In this document: in pieces, positions 22,847-36,004 of the stretch | Layout: each line of letters begins with the position of its first letter | Numbering within the stretch: position 1 is the stretch's first letter | Assembly (NCBI RefSeq): GCF_038396675.1 | Contig: NC_088929.1 | Coordinates: 36,568,501-36,632,500, forward strand | Direction of reading: 5' to 3' | DNA length: 64,000 bases | DNA from: Hydra vulgaris | Taxonomy: Eukaryota > Cnidaria > Hydrozoa > Anthoathecata > Hydridae | Position numbers and translations under genes: made by a program | Notes under the pieces: generated by a model | Database searches by the model: none | What the model was told of the DNA's origin: nothing | The model's input: the letters and a program-made list of their open reading frames with translations, nothing else

Positions 22847-25194
22847 GTGTTTACTCAATATCTATACTCACTGTGATTAAATAGTAAGTACCACTTTTGA
22901 CTCATACACATATATATGTCAAACTCTCTCTCAAAATTTAATCACAGCGATAGCAACAAAAAGTATTAAGCATAAAAATCATTTTTACCACCGAATTGTT
23001 TCAAAATATCTTTTAAAATTAGTTGTAGTCCTTGAATTCATTTTTTATCCTTTGAATTTTACCTCTTAATAAAAATTCGCAAAATCTTTAAAATAATAAT
23101 TAAAGTGCTTCTTTTATGAGAAAATAACTCGACTGTTTCGAGAACTCGACTGTTTTGAGAACTCGACTGTTTCTTCTCTTTAAATTTTGATAGTTATTTT
23201 TCTTTAAGATTAAGTATTTGACTTTTTCGCGCAAAAGCTCTAGTGGTTTTATATAAAAATAGCTTTATTTTTGATATGTTATGTGTAATAGTTGATAAAA
23301 CAAGTTTAAATCTCCTTATTTGGTGTGAAGTTAGGTTTTAACCACTGAGTACTTTGTGTATACCTGTTCATACCACTTGTTCATACCACTGAGTACTTTC
23401 AGCACTCAATCATGTTTACCTTTTCATGTTTGTCATGTTGTTTTCCTTCTTTCCAACCATGTAACGTTTGTCATATTGTTTTCTTTCTTTAAAACTTTTC
23501 ATGTTTGTCATTAGAAATTGTAATACCAGTCATTGGTTTACCGGTAAATAGCTAAATTTGGTTTAAGTTTTTGACCGGTACATTTTTGTAATTTACTAGT
23601 AATTCAATTTTTTTGATATGTAAAGATTGTTTAACTTTGTAATTGCTGGTTAATTTTGGTAGCAGGAAAAAATCTTCCCGGAAAAAATTTCCCCGAAATA
23701 TTCTCAGGGGAAAAAATTCCCGACGACAAAATCCCCCAGTATTTTTTTTTAATCGCATAAAATAAACCGTACAACAATATAATAGTTGTTTATAATATAA
23801 ATATTTTATGTTACAAGCAATAATTTAATTCCATTTTTCATAAATTGATTGAGAAATAGGTAGAACATGCAAGAAATGTACATTTATTGAATGACAAACA
23901 GGTAGAACATCGGGCTTAGCAACCAGCGGAAGCCGCAATCGGAAAACCGGTTTTTGTACAGTTTTCTCAAAACCGTTTTTTTTTTCTGAAAAACCGGTCG
24001 TTAATTTTACAGTAAATAATTCCATGGTTTCTTGTTTTGACAAGCTAAAGAGTAACGTGGAAAGCACAAACATATTTAATTTTAAAAATCGCTTGGATAT
24101 TGCAATATATTTTGATATGCAAGTATTTTGTCATCTTTTTGTTTTTGTCAACAATTTTGTTTGTTGTTTAATTTAATAATTGTTTTAATTTTTTGGTATT
24201 GTTGTTTCATTATTTTAATTGGAGATTGTTAAACATCTCAATAAGAATAATTAAACAACAAAAGCACATTTTTTGTCAACAAATTTATTTTTGTAACTTT
24301 GACTTTGACTTTAAATATTATAAATCGTAGTATATTTTTAAATTATAGTTTGGTAAACAGTTATGTTCAAAGTTTTCAGTTAATAATAGTATATTCAGTT
24401 AAAAATAGTATAGTAATAAAAGATAGGTTATTGAGTTGCCACAAACAAAGAAGGAAAGGAAAAAGAGGCTTAAAATAAAAGATGATACAAGTTCATTAGA
24501 TTCGAACTAAATTTATAATGAATAAAAAGAGATACTACTAAAACGAACATTGCGAGCCGTGCGAGCTGCTCCTCTAAACTGCTTTTTACGAGAACTTTTG
24601 GTTTTTGGCAAATAATCTGTTTATTTATAGAAAAATTGCTTATTAAATACAAAAATTTGTTTAATACGTGTTATAAGCATATGTTTGTAACGTTAATGTA
24701 ACAATAATATACACATAACAAGCGTCATTTATTGAGACAGAAAAAAATTCTTTAGACGTAATTTTTTTTTTGCAAAAACCGAGGCTGTTTATTATACAGT
24801 TAATTAAATTTTTTTGGTTTTGCGTTTTTTATTTTAGTTACAACGATAATTATACTTTTGAGATAAAAAAAAAACATTTGTAAGAGCTGTAAATTGCTCC
24901 CGTAAACCGTTTTAGAAAGTGTGGCCGAGAGCCAGAGCTACATCTCTTGCTTCCCACCGAGCCCTTCCAGTCTGTGCTAAGTGGTGGATGTAAATTAAAT
25001 TAAGCGAACAATCTTCGAACAAAACATAAGATTGATTTGAATAAAAATAAAGAGCCTTCTTCCACTCAGCTTAATCAGCCAACATAGAAAAAAGCAAAAT
25101 CAAGTATGTTAAATTTCATAGAAAGTACTAGTAAATTTCATAGAAAGTACAAAGTTTAGTCATTAGTTGAACAAACACTGATGAAGTATGGTAT
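22847..25194. other. Gene-poor region with short repeats
   Basis: It contains a 17-bp unit (AACTCGACTGTTTCGAG) in nearly three copies at 23126-23173, repeated CCACTGAGTACTTT words at 23340-23400, CATGTTTGTCATRTTGTTTTC words at 23420-23515, and ACCGGTTTTT motifs at 23940-24000 that resemble subterminal motifs of nearby hAT relics. No coding region can be supported. Confidence 0.6.
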
Positions 25195-25249
25195 TAAATT
25201 TAGTCATATACTTGCATCGACACAAGATGCAAGTATATGACTAAATTTA
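25195..25249. repeat. Perfect 24-bp inverted repeat, 7-nt loop
   Basis: Arms 25195-25218 and 25226-25249 are exact reverse complements around GACACAA, about 200 bases upstream of a hAT relic. Confidence 0.95.
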
Positions 25250-25439
25250 TATGAATCAAAAACCAGTTTTGCATTAATCATGCTATTTATTTGGCTCTGA
25301 TAGACACTTTTTACAAAAAAGTGTCTGTAGTTGATAAGCCAGTCAATAAAGTATCAGATTCTGAAAGTATCAGATTCTGATGAGGAAACTGAAAATCAGT
25401 TTAACTCTATTTCTGAAGATCATAATTTTATCTTACAAT

Positions 25440-26418
25440 TTTAGATGTTGACATTAATGAAGTATTATAAAACTCAAGAAAGATTTTTCAGAAAATTTCC
25501 AGTAAAAAATGACCTATTGTAACGATATGTTGAGAAGGAACAAGGTAAAAAACTTTCACTTATATAAGACTGTAAAACCAGATGGAATTCTCTTATACCT
25601 ATGACGGAGAGATTTGAAAAACTTAAAGTTTGCATAAAAAATGCATTGGATGAATTAGGGCGTGAAGATTTATACAATGAAGAAGGCTTTTCTATCTTGC
25701 TAAATTTAATTCAAATATTAATCGCAGCAGAATTGTCAGTAAAAGAACTGAGTAAAACCACATCAACTTTACTCACTGCTGAAGGAGAACTGACATTTTT
25801 ATTTACTCAAACGCAACAAAACTGTACAAGTTTGGGAAATAAGTTTAATAACTCATTAAAAACGAGAATTTCAGAATGGCGAAACAAAGAATCAGTTACA
25901 ATGTATAAATTCTTGCAAAGTAGAACTTTTCAGAAAATAGAGTTGACAGAACTTTCATCCTTGTCTAAGGCTGCTACATTGTCCTTGGCTACTAGGTTAG
26001 CTGAAAGATTATTTAGTGATTCAGATTTACAACCAACTATAAATGAGGGTTCTAACAAAAATCAAGTCGAGTTGATTGCAACAGCATCGGAAACGCCATC
26101 TTTAGCGCAGCAATTGCTGCAATCAATATCTGAAGTTTTGCAGGTTGCAAAAGTATGTAAAAAAGGAAACAAAAACATTTTTTTTTATCATCCTTTCAAA
26201 ACAAATAAAAAATGATAAGTGTCTCTAAAACAAAGTTGGCAACTGTCCAAAACTTATTAAATACTCTGGCATCAATCCAACCTTCATCAACGGAAAGTGA
26301 GAGAGTTTTTTCAATCGCCGGTAATTTCAGTACAAAATTACGTTCTTCTTTGAAATTTGATCTGCTGGATACATTAGTCTCTCTTAAATTTTATTTTATT
26401 AAAAAAAACAATTTTTAA
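25440..26418 (+). pseudogene. hAT transposase relic, C-terminal half
   Basis: After an in-frame stop at about 25565 the sequence reads DCKTRWNSLIPMTERFEKLK, the hAT catalytic-region landmark. A long helical segment follows (AAELSVKELSKTTSTLLTAE), then, after a frameshift at about 26210, the dimerisation domain ASIQPSSTESERVFSIAGNF and STKLRSSLKFDLLDTLVSLK. These are characteristic of hAT transposases. The N-terminal BED finger and upstream catalytic aspartate are not found. Two stops and one frameshift make it inactive. There are no clear ends or 8-bp duplication. Confidence 0.88.
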
Positions 26419-26640
26419 TTTTAAAAAAGCTATTTATTCATTGTTGAAAAAATTTTTTTTGCTAAATTTTGTTTTCTTACACTTTTTCTTTGTTTTCTTT
26501 TGTTTACAGATTTAATTCTAGTATATAAATTCCGTGTCAGATAGTTAGACGTACAAAGATCTCGACCTACTAAGTTGTTCTACAAAAAGAATATCTACTA
26601 AAAATTGGGACTAATTTTTAGATAATCTACTGAGGCCTAA
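26419..26640. other. Spacer
   Basis: AT-rich; nothing recognised apart from poly-T runs. Confidence 0.5.
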
Positions 26641-26859
26641 ATTAACTTCAACCGATTATAGTCTTTTTTTTATTTTCCACCGATTTATGACGTTTTCGTT
26701 TTCGACCGATTTATTTTTCGACCTATTTTATAGATTTTCATTTTCAACCAATTTGAGATAAATTATATTTCAACCGATTATCTGCTCTGTGTTTTTAACG
26801 GTTTTTTTTAATCAACAGATTTTTTTTTAAATTAACAATCAATAAGTTTTCTAAGCATT

Positions 26860-26920
26860 CATCGTACCTTATACCTTCCGATATTAAAGACAGCGCTCCA
26901 ACCACTGCGCCAAGGCTGAT
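26860..26920 (-). repeat. tRNA-like sequence (SINE head)
   Basis: On the - strand CTTGGCGCAGTGGTTGGAGC matches a Pol III A box, followed by an anticodon-like loop and a degenerate B box (AAGGTACGATG). The T arm is incomplete, so a functional tRNA is unlikely. Confidence 0.45.
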
Positions 26921-27069
26921 CAAACTTGGCTCGTATCAAAATCAATATCAAAAATCAACAACAAAATATACAAAATACATACCGGAAAATCGTAGTTATA
27001 AAGCTGAAAAATACAGTAGGTTGAATATTCAGTAGGTTGAATATTCAGTAGGTTGAAAATTCAGTTGGT

Positions 27070-27256
27070 CAAAAATACCAGGGCCGACGACGCCGGGGGC
27101 GACCTGCTCCTCCCCCCCCCCCCCATGCACACGCTTTATTTCTAAAGAACTTTTTTTTTTTTCAAGAAAATTCAAGATATAAAGAACTTTTTTTAGGAAT
27201 GGACTGTTGTGCCCAAATCCCCCCCCCCCTCAACTTCGAAACCCGTGTAGTCGGCC
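27070..27256. mobile_element. Small hAT-like MITE with poly-C interior
   Basis: The ends CAGGGCCGACGAC and GTAGTCGGCCATG are inverted copies. The flanks share AATAC, and joining them restores the surrounding AATACAGTAGGT unit. The interior carries C12-14 and C9 runs. CAG-type ends and a likely 8-bp imperfect duplication suggest hAT mobilisation. Confidence 0.55.
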
Positions 27257-27430
27257 ATGAATACAGTAGGTCAATGATTTAGTAGGTTGGAAAATTAGTA
27301 TATGTTTTAATTAGGTGTAAATATAAAAATCAAAAATTGTCGGTGGAAAATCAAAAACGTCATAAACTAAGATTTACGAAATTTCAAAGTTAGGTTTAGT
27401 TATTGGCCATCATAAATTCAGTAGGTAACA

Positions 27431-27940
27431 GTGAATTTATACAGAAATCATAAAAACTCCCTTTTATAATAAAAAAACGGTGTAAAACCGTTTGAACTAA
27501 AAACCGGTTTTTTGAAAATTTTAAGACCCTATAGAAGATGCCAAACCCAATAGAAGATGCAAGTAGTGCCGCTACATTGACTGAGGGTTATGGTTTGGGC
27601 AGGCAATCAATCAGTTTCAAAAAATTATTTATGTCAAAATATATAATAAAGAACGCGCTATTAAAGTTAAATAAATTATTTGTATACATTTTCTTGTCAA
27701 TAACATTATAAATCTCAAGAATGTAAAGCATTCTTTTGTTTGATATTAGCGCGCGAGTAAATTAATTGACTCTAAGTAAAAACGTTTGAAATGATATAAA
27801 TGTTGCCTTCTTTTGGAAAACCAATTTATAAAATTTGTTCGATTGCTGAAGTATTTTATATTTGAAGAAAATTATTTATTTAAAATTTTACTTTAAAGAT
27901 ATACCTTTTAATGGAAAAAGTTTGGCGGCGTGTATTTCAG
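27431..27940. other. Spacer with ACCGGTTTTT motifs
   Basis: GTAAAACCGTTTGAAC and AAAAACCGGTTTTTTG at 27478-27515 resemble words at 23940-24000 and may be an end of the following hAT relic. No gene is seen. Confidence 0.4.
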
Positions 27941-28930
27941 ACATCCCTTTTAGTAAAAAAGAAATAAAACAGCAGGTGGAAGTACTAGTGGTTAACATGG
28001 CCATCAAAAGAGTCAACATAATATACATTTGTTAAAAAGAAACATAAAAGAACGCTCAAGAGAACCGGCAATAGCTGTAGCATCAAAAATTACTTCTTCT
28101 TTTTTTAAAAAAGTGGAACTTCTTGAAGCTGTACTTTCAAGAATGATTGCAAAAGTTTTGTAGATCTAAAGATTTAAAGATGCTATTGAAAGCTAAAGGA
28201 TTACATAGAGATACCAAAATTGTCCAAAACTCACCTACCAAGAATGATAAACTACTGCAAAAGTATGTTCAAGAAACTGTCGGAAAAGAACTTTCTCTAA
28301 TTTTAGATCGCTGGAAAGATTTTTAAAACTTAACGATGTTGTTTTAAAAAGTCTGATAGGTTTAAAAATGGACATAGATTTTAATGACAGCGAAGTAAAA
28401 TTACTTTCAAACATAATATCAAACTTGCAACCTATTAACTTGGCCATTTAAACACTCTGTACTGAAAAGGCTAATTTATATGTAGCCAATCTAACATTAA
28501 AATTTATGCTAGATGAGCTAAGTAACCAAAACATCCAAAAAAGAATTAATAAGTTGCATTAAACTGAGAAGATTACAGAAGTTTTACACTATATAACAAA
28601 CCCTAATGTGGTTCTATTTGTTCAAGACAGTTATGTTATTTTTAATATCAGCAGTAATTAATATAAGCCGCAATTGTTAAAAGTATTGTTGATATTGCAA
28701 AAAGCATTTTGAAATGATAAATGACTTAATTGATAAATCACTTAATTGATAAATCAGATTCAGATTTGAATAACAACCTCATTACTTTTAAACCAAAAAC
28801 TGATTTTACTATGAAGGAAAAACTTCATTTTCATATTAAAAAAATAGAGACAAGAATCAAGAAATAACTGTGAAGAAAGTAAAATAAAGATACAATAAAG
28901 ATCTGAATGTGAGTTAGAGTTCATTCAACA
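27940..28930 (+). pseudogene. Second hAT transposase relic
   Basis: Across many frame breaks the + strand reads IKERSREPAIAVASKITSSF (a segment after a BED finger), KKVELLEAVLSRMIAK (about 28108-28155), LLKAKGLHRDTKIVQNSPTK, QETVGKELSLILDRWKDF (about 28268-28325), and, after a shift, DIDFNDSEVKLLSNIISNLQ with a downstream LYVANLTLKFMLDELSNQ. The order and words match BED-finger hAT proteins. It differs from the relic at 25.4 kb. Highly decayed. Confidence 0.65.
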
Positions 28931-29734
28931 AGTAGTAAGTATATTTAAATAATTTTTAATTATTTTAATGACAATTCGTCCAGTTAGTGTTGAACTTGAA
29001 ATATTAAATTCCGTTGCTATACTAACTTGTACTAAAATTAGATCTCGGTTAGGAGACAAGACATTGGATAATTTAAGTTTTTTACGTTGTTAATTTTTGA
29101 AAAATGTTATTTAATAAAATGGTATTTCATTGTTATATTTGTATTAATCTATAGATATTAAAATATTTACCGGTATTTTGCAGCTATACCGGTATTTCAG
29201 TTTTTATTTACCGAGTTACTGGTAAATAAAAAATTTGGTAAATTTACGAACCTTATTTGTAATGATGTTTTTGATTAAATTAATTTGATATATATAAAAA
29301 TAATCTTTAAAGATTAATTTTATAATTATTTTAAAACTAATGAAAGCTAAAACAAACTATTCGATTAAATCAATAGAGCTTTAAAAATTAAAATAATTTT
29401 TTAAAAATATGAAAATCAATGAGGATATTTGTAAAGAAAATCATTTGAAAGATTTATGGAGATTAACTTAGAAAAAGTTTTAAAATCTAAAATAAATACA
29501 GTTGACTCTCGAACCCAAACTCTTTAACAATAAAATAATAATTAAGTACTCACTTAAATTGGTAATAAAAAAATATTTTATAAGTAAATAATAAAACTTT
29601 TATTAAAAAGAACTGTATTGTAACCTATTAAAAGCAACGTATAACAACTTATAACAAGATAAAATATATTTTAATTGAAATAGGTTTAATAGCAAAATAA
29701 CGTTTAATAGTAATATTACGTATATCTACGTATT

Positions 29735-29736
<2 letters not shown>
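28931..29736. other. Spacer with possible hAT end
   Basis: ACCGGTATTTTGCAG…TACCGGTATTTCAG and GGTAAATTTACGAACC (29165-29250) have the look of subterminal motifs and an end for the preceding hAT relic. The rest is unassigned AT-rich DNA. Confidence 0.4.
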
Positions 29737-29771
<35 letters not shown>

Positions 29772-29774
29772 TAA

Positions 29775-29818
<44 letters not shown>
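29737..29818. repeat. (AAT)n then (TA)n microsatellite
   Basis: About 34 bases of AAT units are followed by a 38-base TA tract. Confidence 0.95.
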
Positions 29819-29821
<3 letters not shown>

Positions 29822-29890
29822 AACTTTAAAATGTATTCTACAAAATAGAGTGCTCAATGTTCTTAAAAAAACAGAGCATTTTACACTGTT

Positions 29891-29944
29891 TTCCATCAAT
29901 AAAGACTCATCAGAAATGAATCTTTATTGATGAAACACTGTAAG
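29891..29944. repeat. Imperfect hairpin next to (TA)n
   Basis: CCATCAATAAAG and CTTTATTGATG pair around an 18-base loop, extended by ACAGTGT-type flanks with small bulges. Confidence 0.7.
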
Positions 29945-30830
<886 letters not shown>

Positions 30831-31115
30831 TTTATTTCTACAAATCTAACATGTTTGTTGTTCAGCGAGCAACAATCTCTCACCAATCAATCTTGTGTGA
30901 CTTGTAATGCACTTTTTTTTTTGTCCTTCACACTTTTGTTCAAAATTTCACTAATTTTCTTTATGAAAGTTTTCACGTTTTTGAATTCTCTCGCATCTTC
31001 ATGTTTTCCTGACTCAAAAAGTTTACAGCTTTTTAACTCTTCTGTCAACTCTCTTAAGGCTATTTACTTTCTTGTAAGTCCCAACTTAAGTAATGGGTGC
31101 TTGCAGCTTTGTTAA
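30831..31115 (+). pseudogene. LINE C-terminal fragment
   Basis: The + strand frame contains LNSLASSCFPDSKSLQLFNS, matching WNSLPSSCFYDSYNLQSFKS in the C-terminal block of the LINE at 36548-36829. Only the extreme C-terminus is present, consistent with 5' truncation. Confidence 0.6.
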
Positions 31116-31314
31116 AAGCGAATATGTTTAAAAAAACAGTATTTTTTTTTTAATGTTATTTTAAACTTAACTTTGTTGATTTAAACATTTTTAGAAAATT
31201 TTGTTTGAGTTATTCAGAAAAAAGCCGGGTTTTTCTACTGGGAATCAAATTAGTTACTGTTTTGTAACTGAGAATTTTATTTCTGTTACTAACAAAGTTA
31301 AACAATCATATATA

Positions 31315-31586
31315 CCCAGAAAAAAAGCTCTATAAACTTTTAAAACATATAGTCTAAAGAAATTATATTGAGTTCTATAGAATTTCTATAGAATCTCTGT
31401 TAATTTTTATAAAAATTCTTATAGAACTTTTTTTTCTACTTTTTTCTTCAGAAAAAAAATATTTTATAGCAATTTCTATAGAAATTAGTAGACATTCTAT
31501 AAAAATTCTATAGAAGTTCTATAGAATTTCTATAGGTCATACGTTTTAAAAGTTTATAGAAATTCTATAGAACTTTTTTTCCTGGG
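31315..31586. mobile_element. MITE with CCCAGRAAAAAAG ends and iterated TTCTATAGAA
   Basis: Inverted ends CCCAGAAAAAAAGCTCTATA and …TATAGAACTTTTTTTCCTGGG are flanked by TA (31313-31314 and 31587-31588). The interior consists largely of repeats and half-repeats of the palindrome TTCTATAGAA in both orientations. Non-coding. Confidence 0.75.
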
Positions 31587-31588
31587 TA

Positions 31589-32340
31589 GGCAGAAAAACA
31601 GAAATCAAAATTTTTTTAATAGGCAGCTTGGTTTAACAGTTTTTAACTATAAAAACCAACCGTGTTGTTGTTTATTGTATCGTCTATTGTTAAAAGAATT
31701 TAAAAAAAGTTTTATTATTATTGGAACTCACAGTTTCTAATCAGCCTTCTATGTTTTTGTTTTGGCTTCTAAAAGCCAAGACAAAACAATTTGCAAATAA
31801 TTCCTTTCACTTTAATCCCAATTTTTATTTTTCATTTTTGGTGTTGTTAATAATGTTCTTTTTAAAAACAGGTTTTGTTTTTTGCTCACTCTAAATAATT
31901 TGAAGCTTTTACTATAACGATCTTATTAAAAAGTAAGTTTATATCCCGGTTTACTTTTATATGGATATTTTGGACTTTTTTTTCTTTTTTTTTACTTGTT
32001 TTTATAGAAACACATAATAATGTGAATAAATGAAATAACAGTATTTATAGTAATTTAAATTATTTTATTAAAAAAAATTTATTAAAAAAGAAAAATATTA
32101 TAAAAGGGAATGTCGTCTTATACTTAAAAGTATAAGTTACATTGCTGTCATTATCATAAGTAACAATATAATTAATAATAAATTGTTATTAGAATGTAGT
32201 CACCATGCATATAGAAATTGTATATATATATTATATATTTTATATATATTATATATAAAAAGTAGTAGTATTTTTAAAATCTGAACTATTTTAAAAAATT
32301 TTTTCTAAAACGAAAAAAAAAAATAAAACATTTATCTTAA
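31589..32340. other. Spacer
   Basis: AT-rich DNA with a weak TATATATTATATATTTTATA tract at 32222-32260. No gene is recognised. Confidence 0.5.
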
Positions 32341-32351
32341 AGATATTTAAT

Positions 32352-32600
32352 TCATTGGTAAGTTTCATCGTCTGAATTGAAGATTTTTCGACGATAGCTC
32401 CCGGCACTTTTTTTTCTTGAAACTCGTCTCTTCAATAGTTTGATAAAATTATGCTTATGGTTTTTCTTGTACTTGAGGTTCGTTTGTTTTAGATTATCTG
32501 TTTCACAGAAGATCTCCTTGTATATTTGCATAAGTGATTTATATAAGTATTCTGCATCAGAAAGGTGTAAAGTAGTTTCACATATCTCATATGTAGCCAT
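32352..32600 (-). CDS. Hypothetical 82-residue basic protein
   Basis: The frame starts with ATG in a good context (AAAAAATGGCT) and encodes MATYEICETTLHLSDAEYLY, an amphipathic helix (KSLMQIYKEIF), a lysine-rich middle (KYKKNHKHNFIKLLKRRVSR) and an acidic end (FNSDDETYQ). Amino-acid use is balanced and unlike the microsatellite-driven frames around it. An acceptor-like TTTTCTAG sits 16 bases before the ATG on the - strand, so it could be the last exon of a gene. I do not recognise the family. It could be a chance frame. Confidence 0.4.
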   Translation of the reverse strand: MATYEICETTLHLSDAEYLYKSLMQIYKEIFCETDNLKQTNLKYKKNHKHNFIKLLKRRVSRKKSAGSYRRKIFNSDDETYQ

Positions 32601-33652
<1,052 letters not shown>

Positions 33653-33664
33653 TGACTTCTATGA

Positions 33665-33995
33665 AGCCTACGGTCACACCAAACTCTGAATAAAATTTCA
33701 GTCTGATTCGTTAAATAGTTAGAGATTTATGGCTTACATTTTAATATTTTTTTTGCTACGTAAACCTCAAAGCGTTACTGATTCCTCTGATATTCGGCCA
33801 CTATTTTCAAAATAATGGTCAGATTAGTGTTCTACTATGTAATATCACCAATTTTTATTATATTTGTTTTGTTGGTAAATGTACCACTTTCATTTCATAG
33901 ACCAAAATATTGGTTTTCTATTTAATGCGTGATTTGACTTATGCATAATGTAAATATCTCAGCATTTTCTAAAGTGTAAATTACTGTCAAAATGC
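33665..33995 (+). repeat. Dispersed repeat copy A
   Basis: Begins near CCTACGGTCACACCAAACTC and extends through CATAGACCAAAATATTG to a CAGCATTTTCT word. It is repeated with many substitutions at 35178-35560 in the same orientation. Confidence 0.75.
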
Positions 33996-35177
33996 ATAAA
34001 AATGCTTAAAAATGGTAGAAAAGATTTTCTAGGGATACCTACATAGAAATTAAAAAATATTTATTTCTCCTAAAACGAAAAAAATGTAAGAAAACCAAAT
34101 ATTTTTTATATTGACTAAGATTTTTTGCTTCAAAAACCTAGAGAAGATAATTAAGATAACTGACCGCTAAAAGGTTTGGAGCGCCAGTCCGACAGTTCCT
34201 TCCCAGTCCGAAAAAATTCAATCTCAACAGAACAGCGTTGTTTTGAAACAAAACTTGTAAAAATTTAATGCAAGTAATTGCTGAGGCGCAAAAAAATAAA
34301 ATCTTAGTTAAAAGAAAAAAATCTCTATCAAAAGAGAAAGATGTTATGAAGGGGAGAATAGTTCATTAAAGAGATGTAAAAATCGTGCTTTAAATTGTGT
34401 TATCAAATAAGATCTCATATAAATTGTCATTAAATGTGACAAGTATCATTAATTTAAATAACTATTTCCTTGTAAGGATAAAAATATTCAAAAATTATTT
34501 CCTTGAAATTTAAGTGGATATTTCCTTGAACTGAACTGTTTTTAATTAATAATATTTGTAAGTATGTTTAGTGAATTGTTATCAGAGACGATATTCTACA
34601 AGTTAAATCGGAGGGGGGGGGGGGGGAGGGGTCTGAATCCTTAAAACATACCAACTGACTTCAAAAAATAGGTCATCAAAACTAAATCTCAACCGACTGA
34701 ATTGTGTCTAATAACCGGCTAGCCGATTAAATTCGTAAAAAAACCGACTTCAACTTGAAAATCACCTTCTTTGGAAGGAGGAGGCGGCGGGGGGGGGGGA
34801 ACATACTCGTAAAAGTGCTTCCGATTGTTATCCAATATAAATTTAGGTTAAATTTTGTTAAAAGTAGAGTTTAATTTAATGAAGTTAGATTTAGTTAATT
34901 GCCACAATGCCAATTTAAGTGAAGCACAGTTATAATGGATCCTAATGATGCCAACCTAGTTGACCCCAAAAACGCGACTTACATGGACAGATAAAGCGCA
35001 CATATCCAGGTATCCTATGGTGCAAATTTTGAAGTTTTTTAATTTTGTTTGCGCAAAAAAATTTAATCTGAATGCTTAAATTGAGTGAAGTTTTGACTTT
35101 ATAGTGTGCATGTAAAATCACCAGTAGAAAAAGAACTACTATTATTAATATGATAAAAATTGCTGCAATTGTAGCCT
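33996..35177. other. Spacer with G-runs
   Basis: Contains long G runs at 34611-34628 and 34787-34799 flanking ACCGACT/ACCGGCT words, similar in style to the poly-C MITE region at 27.1 kb. No coding region was found. Confidence 0.5.
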
Positions 35178-35560
35178 TTGGCCACACCAAACTCTGAATA
35201 AAATTTTAGTCTGATTGTTTAAATAGCTTAGGATTTATAGTAGTTTTAAATTAAATTTTGCTTTTTGCTACTTATAACTCAAACCATTAAACCAATTACT
35301 GTGATATTTGGTCACTATTCTCCACATAATGGGCAATATTTTTTCAATAATAATATTTTCAACATAATAATATTTTCAAAAATAATATTTTCAACATAAT
35401 AAATTCAACATAATGAGCGTTATTTCAACAATTTTTATTATAATTGTTTTATTGGTACCAGTATCATTTTATAGACCAAAATATTGATATATTATATACA
35501 GCCTGGTTCAAATCGGCTTATGCATAGTGTGAGTATATCAACATTTTCTGAGGGATAAAA
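35178..35560 (+). repeat. Dispersed repeat copy B
   Basis: Same orientation as copy A; shares CCACACCAAACTCTGAATAA, a SATATTYGGYCACTATT word, and TATAGACCAAAATATTG. A short ATAATATTTTCAACATAATA tandem is inserted at 35355-35415. Confidence 0.75.
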
Positions 35561-35844
35561 TACAAATAAATGCTAAAAAAAAATGAAAAACTATGTCAAA
35601 GACGGTAAAACTAACAAAAAACGTCTCTGTTAAAAATTTTTTATTGACTCCTTAAACCTTCTTAAATACATTTACTTACAAAATAACTTGTCAAATTAAC
35701 TAAGTCAAATTAACAATTTGAACCTTTTGTTTTTTACAATGTATTAGCATCAAATAGCGTCTGATTACATTTGAAGACATGTTCTTTAATTTTCTTTACA
35801 AAATGACGGTGAAAATGTTCATTATAAACCTGGCTAATCTCTAA

Positions 35845-36004
35845 TGGTTCAAATTATGCTGTTCTGGTTCAAATTATACTGTTCTGGTTCAAACTATGCT
35901 GTTCTGGTTCAAATTATGCTGTTCTGGTTCAAATTATGCTGTTCTGGTTCAAATTATGCTGTTCTGGTTCAAATTATGCTGTTCTGGTTCAAATTATGCT
36001 GATC
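35845..36004. repeat. Eight-copy 20-bp tandem array
   Basis: The unit TGGTTCAAATTATGCTGTTC occurs eight times with only two single-base variants. The array is not in a multiple of three, so coding is unlikely. Confidence 0.97.

Larger units (their letters stand above)
26640..27430. mobile_element. Palindromic repeat element with a nested MITE
   Basis: The left arm TTTTCCACCGATTTATGACG (about 26674-26695) recurs inverted as GGTGGAAAATCAAAAACGTC (about 27341-27362). Both sides are packed with ACCGATT/AGTAGGTTG words, including three tandem ATTCAGTAGGTTGAA units at about 27017-27055. No coding capacity. It is interrupted at 27070 by a smaller element. Confidence 0.5.

Noticed and set aside
23825-24073. 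82-codon - strand frame
   Set aside because: Overlaps ACCGGTTTTT repeat motifs; no recognisable protein features.
35845-36004. CRISPR array
   Set aside because: The 20-bp units are directly adjacent without unique spacers; it is a minisatellite.
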